Positions 21,316-27,426 of a stretch of DNA of 64,000 bases are shown piece by piece; positions within the stretch are counted from its first letter, which is position 1; each line of letters begins with the position of its first letter. The DNA is taken from contig JBBIQS010000006.1 in assembly GCA_037442205.1 (NCBI GenBank), forward strand, positions 1-64,000. Direction: 5' to 3'. The notes below the pieces were generated by a model. That model did not search any database, was not told the DNA's origin, and was given only the letters and a program-made list of their open reading frames with translations. The stretch comes from JBBIQS01 sp037442205. Its GTDB lineage: Bacteria; Myxococcota; Myxococcia; Myxococcales; UBA5297. Both the position numbers and the translations under genes were made by a program.

Positions 21316-21322
21316 GGCGTCC

Positions 21323-22522
21323 TTACGGGGTCGGGTTCACGGGCACGGTGAGCGTCTGGGCACCGGCGGGCAACCGCTCGATGCGAGCCAGCAGGTCTAC
21401 CACGGCTTGCGCCGCCCGGGCGGAGGCGCCGGCGGGCCCCAGCGCCGCCCGGGCCTCTTCCAGGCCGCGGACCAGCTCGCCGCGGGCAGCGGGGTCTTCG
21501 AGGTAGCGGCCGATCTCGTGGGCCACGCGATCGGCGGTGAAGTCGAACTGCAACAACTCGGGGACCAGCCGCCGCCCGAGGATCAGGTTGACCAGGCCCA
21601 CGTGAGCCACCTTGACCAGCAGCTTGACGATCAGCGCCGTCAGCAAGGTCACGCGATACACGATGACGAACGGCCGCAGCATCAGACCGGCCTCGAGGCT
21701 GGCGGTCCCGGAGCAGACGATGGCGGCGTCGCTGGCCCCCACCACCTCGGCGGCGCGGCCGTCGACCAGCGTCGGCTTCAGGGGGCTGCCCGCGAAGAAG
21801 CGCAGCACCTCGTCGCGCTCGAGGGTGGGGGCCACCGGCAGGACGACTTGGAGGTTTTCCCTGCCCGCGGCCAGCTTCTCGGCGGCGGCGATCATCGTCG
21901 GCAGCACCCGCGCCAGCTCGCTCTTGCGGCTGCCGGGCAGCAGCGCCAGCGTCGGCCGCTCCAGGTCGAGCGACAGCCGGCGGCGGAAGTCGTCGGCGCT
22001 GGCCGGCGCCGGAACCTGGTCGAGCACCGGATTGCCCACGTAGCGGGCCATCACCCCGCGCTCCCGGTAGAACGCCTCCTCGAACGGCAGGATGCACATC
22101 ATCAGGTCGACGTCTCGGGCGATCTGCTTGACCCGCCCCGGCTTCCAGGCCCACACCGTGGGGCTGATGTAGTAGGCCACCGGGATGGCCAGCCTCTTGA
22201 GCTTGCGCGCCAGCCGCAGGTTGAAGTCGGGGACGTCCACCAGGATCGCCAGCTGGGGTCGGCGCTGCTGAGCCAACCGGAACAGGCCGCGCATCACCGA
22301 GAGGATGCGGAAGAGCTTGGGCACCACCTCGGCGAAGCCCATCACCGAGATCTCGCGGCAGTCGTAGGCCGCCTCCAGCCCGGCCTCGCGCATCCGCCGG
22401 CCGCCCATCCCATAGAAGCGGGCGTGCGGCAGGCGGGCTGAAAGCTCTCGCATCAGCGCCCCGGCGTGGGCGTCCCCCGAGGCCTCCCCGGCGACGATCA
22501 GGATGTCCAGCGGCTCGGGCAC
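21323..22522 (-). CDS. lpxB: Lipid-A-disaccharide synthase
   Basis: This enzyme joins UDP-diacylglucosamine and lipid X to form the lipid A disaccharide. The 399-residue length and motifs fit LpxB: the N-terminal VAGEASGDAHAGALM, FYGMGGRRM, VDVPDFNLRLA, YYISPTVWAWKPGR and LLPGSRKSEL. It is the first gene of a five-gene minus-strand operon (lpxB, glycosyltransferase, marC, ABC exporter, PHP) with 7-nt gaps or short overlaps throughout. Its presence shows the organism makes lipid A, so it has a classical Gram-negative outer membrane. Confidence 0.95.
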   Translation of the reverse strand: MPEPLDILIVAGEASGDAHAGALMRELSARLPHARFYGMGGRRMREAGLEAAYDCREISVMGFAEVVPKLFRILSVMRGLFRLAQQRRPQLAILVDVPDFNLRLARKLKRLAIPVAYYISPTVWAWKPGRVKQIARDVDLMMCILPFEEAFYRERGVMARYVGNPVLDQVPAPASADDFRRRLSLDLERPTLALLPGSRKSELARVLPTMIAAAEKLAAGRENLQVVLPVAPTLERDEVLRFFAGSPLKPTLVDGRAAEVVGASDAAIVCSGTASLEAGLMLRPFVIVYRVTLLTALIVKLLVKVAHVGLVNLILGRRLVPELLQFDFTADRVAHEIGRYLEDPAARGELVRGLEEARAALGPAGASARAAQAVVDLLARIERLPAGAQTLTVPVNPTP

Positions 22523-22677
22523 GGAAGGGCTCGCACGGAAGAGAGGCGGCGCATCTTAGCCCCAGCCGTCCACTGGCGAAAGCAGCCTGGTTTCGGACAC
22601 CTGCGGCCACCGGACGCTGTCGTCCAGCTGGCACCCGAGCGAGCCTGCGCTCTCCTGGTCTTGCGCGAGCCTGCAGC

Positions 22678-22706
22678 TTGAGCCTGGGGGCGGGGATCGG
22701 TATCTT
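22678..22706 (+). promoter_or_regulatory. Candidate sigma-70 promoter of the ACP gene cluster
   Basis: TTGAGC (22678-22683), a 17-nt spacer and TATCTT (22701-22706) match the -35/-10 arrangement at four of six positions each. Transcription would start near 22713, about 50 nt ahead of the ACP ATG. Confidence 0.4.
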
Positions 22707-22714
22707 GCGGCGCG

Positions 22715-22734
22715 CCCGTCCGATGCCGGACGGG
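22715..22734 (+). promoter_or_regulatory. Leader hairpin ahead of the ACP gene
   Basis: CCCGTCCG (22715-22722) and CGGACGGG (22727-22734) form a perfect 8-bp stem with a 4-nt loop. The hairpin begins at or next to the predicted transcription start, so it would cap the 5' end of the mRNA. Its role is unknown. Confidence 0.4.
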
Positions 22735-22764
22735 CTGGGAGCCGCCCCGAGAGCGCCCTCTGTC

Positions 22765-23070
22765 ATGGAACCGGTCGACCAGGCCCTGCGCGAAGACCTC
22801 AAGAAGCTGATCATCCGCGTCTGCGACGTGCGCGGCATCTCTCCCGGCCAGGTCGCCGACGAGGCGCCGATGTTCTCCGCCGACTCGGTGCTGGGGCTGA
22901 CCAGCCTCGACGCCATCGAGATCGCGGTGGCGGTCGAGCGCGAGTACAAGGTCAAGATGAAGAACGTCAGCTCGGCCCGCGAGGTGTTCGCCTCGGTGGC
23001 CGCGCTGGCCGAACACATCCGGCGCGAGGCCGACCCGGCCGAGTTGGCGAAGGCGCTCGCCAAGAGCTAG
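22765..23070 (+). CDS. Acyl carrier protein
   Basis: A 101-residue acyl carrier protein with the expected four-helix pattern. The phosphopantetheine attachment Ser is in LTSLDAIEIAVAVE, where the usual DSL reads TSL. The acidic N-terminal helix and the VREVF-like third-helix region (SSAREVFASVAALAEHI) also fit. It is larger and less acidic than a housekeeping AcpP, so it is probably a dedicated carrier. The ATG at 22765 gives a normal ACP N-terminus; an earlier in-frame ATG at 22723 sits in the loop of a leader hairpin and is less likely. It leads an operon with a ketosynthase 19 nt downstream. Confidence 0.85.
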   Translation: MEPVDQALREDLKKLIIRVCDVRGISPGQVADEAPMFSADSVLGLTSLDAIEIAVAVEREYKVKMKNVSSAREVFASVAALAEHIRREADPAELAKALAKS

Positions 23071-23089
23071 CGGCCTTCGGAGCAGGCGT

Positions 23090-24232
23090 TTGCGAATCGA
23101 GATCCGAGCGGCCGCTGCCCTCTCCTGCTTTGGCGAAGGCCCCGAGGCCCACCGGCTGGCCCTGCGCACCGGCCGCTGCGGCCTGCTCCAGCGCCCCGGC
23201 CACAGCGGCGGCCCAGCCCTGCCCTGCGCCCGAATTGGCGATCAGAGCTCGGCCGAGTTGCGCCCGCTGGAGCTGGCCGAGCACACCCTGCAGTCGGTCC
23301 TGGAGCAGGCCGGGCTGGGTCCCGCCGAGAGGAGGAGCTGCGCGCTCTTCCTCGGCACCACCACCGGGCTCTCCGCCACCGAGGAGCTTCTCTGGCTGGA
23401 GCAGCACCGCCTGGGCAAGCCCTGGCACGCCAACATGCGCAGCGGGGGCCTGGGGCGACTGGCGGCGGTGCTCGCCTCCCGGCTCGGCTCGCGGGCCCCG
23501 CTGTTCACCTACACCACTGCCTGCACCTCGACCGCGGTGGCCCTGGTGATGGCCGCCCGGCTGGTCCGCGCCGGGCAGGTGGAGCGCGCCCTGGTGCTGG
23601 GCCTGGACGTGTTGATGGGCATCGCCGCCGACGGCTTCCGCTACCTGCAGCTCTACTCCGAGACCGGCTGCCGACCCTTCGACCGCGACCGAGACGGCCT
23701 GCAGCTGGGCGAGGGCTGCGCGGCGCTGCTTCTGGAGAAGGGCGGCAGCGGGCGCTTCGAGATGCTCGACGGGGCCATCGCGCACGACTCCAGCCACATC
23801 GCCTCCGGATCGAGCGACGGTCGCACCGCGGCCGGGGTGATGGCCGAGGCCATGCGCCGGTCCAGAGTCGAGCGGGGCTCGATCACCGCCATCAAAGCCC
23901 ACGGGACCGGGACCCCGGCCAACGACCTCTCCGAGCTCAACGCGCTCACCAAGATCTTCGGTGAGCGACCGCCGCCCTTCTCCTCGCTCAAAGGGGCGCT
24001 CGGGCACACCCTTGGGGCCTCGTCGGCGCTGGAAACCGCGGCCTGGCTGTGGTGCCTGGAGGAGGGCTTCCTGCCGCCGACAGTGGGCTTCGCCAATGCC
24101 GCCCAGCCCGGGCTCGAGCCGCTGCGCCAGCCTCTGCCGCTCGACGGCCGCCCGGGCGTCCACCTGTTCAACGCCTTCGGCTTTGGCGGGACCTCGGTCA
24201 GCTACCTGATCCGCGATCGAGGGACCCGATGA
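23090..24232 (+). CDS. Beta-ketoacyl-ACP synthase
   Basis: A 380-residue condensing enzyme of the KAS I/II fold that extends an acyl chain on an ACP. The complete Cys-His-His triad is present: Cys145 in TTACTSTAVAL, His271 in KAHGTGTPAND and His306 in LKGALGHTLGASS. The C-terminal FNAFGFGGTSVSYL is also typical. It starts with TTG at 23090, supported by GGAG 7 nt upstream. At 380 residues it is shorter than FabF (~410), a trait of dedicated pathway ketosynthases. It lies between the ACP and a ketosynthase-like partner whose ATG overlaps its stop, so it probably forms a heterodimer with that partner. Confidence 0.92.
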   Translation: MRIEIRAAAALSCFGEGPEAHRLALRTGRCGLLQRPGHSGGPALPCARIGDQSSAELRPLELAEHTLQSVLEQAGLGPAERRSCALFLGTTTGLSATEELLWLEQHRLGKPWHANMRSGGLGRLAAVLASRLGSRAPLFTYTTACTSTAVALVMAARLVRAGQVERALVLGLDVLMGIAADGFRYLQLYSETGCRPFDRDRDGLQLGEGCAALLLEKGGSGRFEMLDGAIAHDSSHIASGSSDGRTAAGVMAEAMRRSRVERGSITAIKAHGTGTPANDLSELNALTKIFGERPPPFSSLKGALGHTLGASSALETAAWLWCLEEGFLPPTVGFANAAQPGLEPLRQPLPLDGRPGVHLFNAFGFGGTSVSYLIRDRGTR

Positions 24233-25131
24233 GCGCGCATTGGCCCCTGCCCGTCATCGGCTTCGGTCTGTTCGCGGCCGCGCCCGGCGAGAAGCTGCCC
24301 GAGGATCTCGAGCCCTTCATCGAGCTGCCGGGAAAGCGCTTCCGCAAGCTGGGGCGGTTCGTGCGCCTGGGCTTGGCGGCGGCCTCGCGGGCTTCGCGCA
24401 GCGCCGGCATCGAGCGCTTCCCCTCGGCGCGCACCGGCATCTTCCTGGGCAGCGGGCTGGGCAACCTGCCCGATCTCTTCGGCTTCGCCCAGGCCGCCCA
24501 CGATCTGACCGGCGAGCTGATGCCCAGCCCCATCCAGTTCGCCAACTCGGTGGGCAACTCGGCGGCCTTCTACATCGCCCAGGCCTTCGAGCTGTCTGGC
24601 CCGGTCCTGGCCCTCAGCCAGGAAGAGGTGAGCTTCGAGAGCGCGCTGATCAGCGCCGCCTGCCTGCTCGAGGCCAACGACATCGATCTCGCCCTGGTCG
24701 GCGCCCTGGACATCTTCCAGCCGGACGAAGTGGAGCACGTGCAGCGGATGGGCTACGAGCCGCCGCTGACCGCCGGCGAGGGCAGCGCCTGGCTGGTGCT
24801 GGCCCGCCCCGGCTCGGAGTGGGACACGCCCGGCGCTCTCGGCTCGATCCAGCTGGCTCAGATGAGCGCGGTGGGCGATCCCTCCCAGCTGCTGGAGTCG
24901 ACGCCGCAGGGCGAAGGCGCCTCGCTGTGGCTCAATCCCCGGCTCGCGCCACTCTGGGAGCGGGCTGGCGGACGAACTCGGTTCGACCCGAAGCTCGCCT
25001 TCTTCCCCACCGGCAACGCTGGCGCGATCTGCGCCTTCCTTCAGGAGCCCGGCGGGAGCGGCACTTTGCACACCCTGGTCCAGGGGCGCGACGGCGAGTT
25101 GGGGCACATTGCCGTCGAGCGCCGCGGCTGA
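24229..25131 (+). CDS. Ketosynthase-like protein lacking the catalytic Cys
   Basis: A 300-residue protein of the thiolase/ketosynthase fold, N-terminal-type (similar to the Ketoacyl-synt_2 group). Conserved features include GIFLGSGLGNLPDLFG, SPIQFANSVGNSAAF, the region LSQEEVSFESALISAACLLEA, which aligns with the active-site helix but has acidic/polar residues where the Cys should be, and FPTGNAGAICAF near the end. The two catalytic His motifs are not evident, so it should not condense. It could act as a chain-length factor or structural partner for the upstream ketosynthase. Its ATG overlaps the upstream stop (ATGA), which favours stoichiometric translation. Confidence 0.78.
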   Translation: MSAHWPLPVIGFGLFAAAPGEKLPEDLEPFIELPGKRFRKLGRFVRLGLAAASRASRSAGIERFPSARTGIFLGSGLGNLPDLFGFAQAAHDLTGELMPSPIQFANSVGNSAAFYIAQAFELSGPVLALSQEEVSFESALISAACLLEANDIDLALVGALDIFQPDEVEHVQRMGYEPPLTAGEGSAWLVLARPGSEWDTPGALGSIQLAQMSAVGDPSQLLESTPQGEGASLWLNPRLAPLWERAGGRTRFDPKLAFFPTGNAGAICAFLQEPGGSGTLHTLVQGRDGELGHIAVERRG

Positions 25132-25142
25132 GGAACCGGAAA

Positions 25143-25156
25143 GGAGACTAGCCATT
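25143..25156 (+). promoter_or_regulatory. Ribosome binding site with probable ATT start codon
   Basis: GGAG (25143-25146, within aaaGGAGa) is followed after 7 nt by ATT (25154-25156), which opens the frame of the next gene. There is no ATG, GTG or TTG at usable distance, so translation appears to begin at a rare ATT codon, as in infC. Confidence 0.5.
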
Positions 25157-25576
25157 CGCGCCAAGGACGTTCCAAACGACCTCGCCGACGTCGGGCTGCA
25201 CCGCGGCGACTACGCCCTCGACGAGAGCGGCAAATACACCGTGGTGCCGACCAGCGGATGGGAGGTCGAGCGCTCGGCCAACGAGGTGGCGTTGCGGGCC
25301 ATCGACCGCGACGTGGCGCAGGTGTGGCAGCTGGCGCGCAGCGGGCACAGAAGCTCGCTCGCCTATCACCTGACGGCGAGGATGTTCACCGTCGGCACCC
25401 TGGCCGAGGCCGCGGGCGTGTCGATGTTGCGCGTCTGGTGGCACCTGCGGCCGGGGCCCTTCGCCCGGGTTCCCGCTTCGGTCCTCGAGCGGTACGCGCA
25501 GGCCATGAAGGTCGCTGCCGGGGAGCTGCGCGCGCTGCCTTCGGCGCCGGCGCGCCTGGTGGAAGACCATGACTGA
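25154..25576 (+). CDS. Hypothetical protein in the ACP/BtrH cluster
   Basis: A ~140-residue cytosolic protein I do not recognise. The N-terminal third is acidic with Trp/Tyr (DVGLHRGDYALDESGKY, TSGWEVERSA). The C-terminal half resembles a helix-turn-helix or adaptor: AEAAGVSMLRVWWHLRPGPF followed by VLERYAQAMKV. The start is inferred at ATT 25154 because a strong GGAG sits 7 nt upstream. The alternative is TTG at 25109, which lies inside the preceding gene and has no ribosome binding site. Its stop overlaps the BtrH-like gene start by 8 nt, so translation is coupled. A regulatory or substrate-presenting role is a guess. Confidence 0.6.
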   Translation: MRAKDVPNDLADVGLHRGDYALDESGKYTVVPTSGWEVERSANEVALRAIDRDVAQVWQLARSGHRSSLAYHLTARMFTVGTLAEAAGVSMLRVWWHLRPGPFARVPASVLERYAQAMKVAAGELRALPSAPARLVEDHD

Positions 25577-26594
25577 GCCGGCGATCGTCCCCTTCCAGCA
25601 CCAGCTGTCGGCGCACTGCGAGAGCGGGGTCACCTCGGCGCTGCTGCGCCACCGCGGCCAGCCGATCAGCGAGCCGCTGGCCTTCGGCATCGGCAGCGGG
25701 CTGTTCTTCGTCCACGTCCCGCTCGATCGTCAGATCGGCCCGATGGCCACCTCGTTCCGCAGCTTTCCTGGGACCTTGTTCACCAAGGTCTGCAAGCGTT
25801 TGGGCGCGACCTTCGAGGTCCGCCGCTATCGGGATCAGGAGCGCGCGGGCCGCGAGTTGGCCGAGCTGGTCGATGCCGGTACTCCGGTGGGACTGCAGAC
25901 CAGCGTCTACTGGCTCGACTACCTCCCGCGCCGGTTCCGGTTCCCGTTCAACGCCCACAACATCGTGGTCTTCGGCCGCTCCTCGGGCGCGTGGAAGGTG
26001 AGCGACCCGGTGATCGACCTCGCGGTGGACTGCCCCGACGAGTCGCTGCGCCGCGCCCGCTTCGCCTCCGGCCTGATGGCGCCCCACGGCCGCCTCTACT
26101 ACCTGACCGCTCGGGTGCAGCTCGATCCGGATCGGCTCAAGAAGGCGGTGCTGGAGGGCGCCTGCGAGACCGCCACCCGGATGACGCGGATTCCGCTGCC
26201 CTGGTTCGGCTGGCGGGCCATCCGGTCGCTGGCCAAGCGGATGGAGGGCTTCCCGCGCAACTCGCGGGATCCGGGGGAGGCGCTGCTGCGGCTGGCCAAC
26301 ATCGTCCGCATGCAGGAGGAGGTGGGCAGCGGCGGGGCCGGGTTCCGCTACCTCTACGCCGCCTTCCTGCAGGAGGGCGCCGGGCTGCTCGGCGATCCGA
26401 TCTGGGCCGAGCTGTCCACCAAGCTCACCGAGATCGGCGACCGCTGGCGGCAGTTCGCGGCGCGGGCGGCGCGCATCTACAAGAGCGGCAAGGCCGAGGA
26501 GCCGGACTTCGCGGAGGCGGCAGCCATCGTGCGCGAATGCGGTGAGCGAGAATTCGAGCTCTTCACCCAGTTCCGCGTCCACCTGGGCCGCTGA
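25569..26594 (+). CDS. BtrH-like acyl-ACP-dependent acyltransferase
   Basis: A 341-residue protein resembling BtrH of butirosin biosynthesis. In that pathway BtrH moves an acyl group from the carrier protein BtrI to an amino group of the antibiotic. The N-terminal BtrH-like domain has HCESGVTSALLRHRG (Cys17), SEPLAFGIGSGLFFVHV and FNAHNIVVFG (His130); a Cys/His pair in this arrangement suggests a papain-like (C39-like) fold. The C-terminal ~170 residues are helical and resemble DUF4872. Given the ACP and ketosynthase upstream, it probably transfers the cluster's acyl chain to an acceptor. The 3' end overlaps the convergent dehydratase gene by 32 nt. Confidence 0.75.
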   Translation: MTEPAIVPFQHQLSAHCESGVTSALLRHRGQPISEPLAFGIGSGLFFVHVPLDRQIGPMATSFRSFPGTLFTKVCKRLGATFEVRRYRDQERAGRELAELVDAGTPVGLQTSVYWLDYLPRRFRFPFNAHNIVVFGRSSGAWKVSDPVIDLAVDCPDESLRRARFASGLMAPHGRLYYLTARVQLDPDRLKKAVLEGACETATRMTRIPLPWFGWRAIRSLAKRMEGFPRNSRDPGEALLRLANIVRMQEEVGSGGAGFRYLYAAFLQEGAGLLGDPIWAELSTKLTEIGDRWRQFAARAARIYKSGKAEEPDFAEAAAIVRECGEREFELFTQFRVHLGR

Positions 26595-27354
26595 CCGTCG
26601 CCCGGCCCCGCGAGGCCGTCTGACCATCGGCGCGAAGCTCGAAGGAGATCGGCCCCGCCTGCTCCTCGACGCGCACCGCGATCTGCGCCCCGGGCCGCAC
26701 CGGATTGAGAAAGCGGGCGCGCTCGACGGCTACGATCCTGGGCTCGTCGGGCTGCGCGAGCGAGAGCGCCTCTTCCACCAGCCGCAACTGCCCGACCGCC
26801 GGCAGAAGTGGATCCCCGGGGAAGTGGCCGTTCAGGTACGGGTGGTCGCTGCCCAGTCTCCCGACCGCCTCCGCCACTCCGCCGGCTGCCATCGCCAACC
26901 GCAGCGGTTCGCCCTGTTCGGCGCGCAGGGTCGGCGGTGCCAGCGGCGGAACGCCCATCAGCAGCCGCAGTCGGGCCTGGCAGGCCGCTGCTCCGCCGAC
27001 CGCGAGCCTGGCCTGGCACTCGAGCGCCGGAGCGATGTCGACCTCGACCGAGGCCTCCACTCGAACCTCCGCCCCCGGCTTCAGCCGCTCCACGTCGAGC
27101 AGGGCCAGCTGGTCGACCGCCACCAGATAGCCGAAGGCGCCGGACTGGGGTCCGCGGGCGAGCGCCAGGCCTGCGGCGAGCCCCTGGGCCATGATCTCCG
27201 CCGCCCAGATCGGCAGGAACGTGCCGCGCTCGAAATAGAGGCCCTCGGGGCGCAGCGACAGCCGCGCGCTGCAACGATCCCGGGAGGCATCGACTACCTC
27301 CTCGATGACCCGCATCGGCGGGCGGTGCGGCAGCAGCGTGTCGAGAGCGCTCAT
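26563..27354 (-). CDS. Double-hotdog 3-hydroxyacyl-ACP dehydratase
   Basis: A 263-residue protein made of two hotdog domains. The first (about residues 5-135) opens with LLPHRPPMRVIEEVV and has PIWAAEIMAQGLAAG, as in ApeP-like dehydratases of aryl polyene clusters. The second (about 140-255) has the FabZ/FabA helix motif HPYLNGHFPGDPLLPAVGQL with its His. It should dehydrate 3-hydroxyacyl-ACP made in the adjacent pathway. It is on the opposite strand from, and convergent with, the BtrH-like gene, overlapping it by 32 nt at the 3' ends. No clear ribosome binding site precedes the ATG. No ketoreductase gene is present in the cluster. Confidence 0.83.
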   Translation of the reverse strand: MSALDTLLPHRPPMRVIEEVVDASRDRCSARLSLRPEGLYFERGTFLPIWAAEIMAQGLAAGLALARGPQSGAFGYLVAVDQLALLDVERLKPGAEVRVEASVEVDIAPALECQARLAVGGAAACQARLRLLMGVPPLAPPTLRAEQGEPLRLAMAAGGVAEAVGRLGSDHPYLNGHFPGDPLLPAVGQLRLVEEALSLAQPDEPRIVAVERARFLNPVRPGAQIAVRVEEQAGPISFELRADGQTASRGRATVSGPGGRGTG

Positions 27355-27378
27355 GAGGCACTGAAGAAGGAAAGGGCA

Positions 27379-27403
27379 GGAGAAGCTCGGCGCGAGCCTC
27401 TCC
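27379..27403 (-). terminator. Hairpin terminator after the acyl-CoA dehydrogenase
   Basis: GGAGAAGCTCG (27379-27389) and CGAGCCTCTCC (27393-27403) pair over 11 positions with one mismatch and a 3-nt loop. On the minus strand it lies just after the acyl-CoA dehydrogenase stop and is followed by a short pyrimidine-rich run. Confidence 0.5.
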
Positions 27404-27426
27404 CACCCTCTCAGACTACCGCGCGA

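Noticed and set aside
22640..22665. Sigma-54 site at TGGCACCCGAGCGAGCC upstream of the ACP gene
   Set aside because: The -24 part matches but GC is not at the required 10-nt spacing, and a sigma-70-like promoter fits the region better.
25109..25153. TTG at 25109 as start of the unknown cluster gene
   Set aside because: It would overlap the ketosynthase-like gene by 23 nt, has no ribosome binding site, and would ignore the strong GGAG placed 7 nt before ATT 25154.
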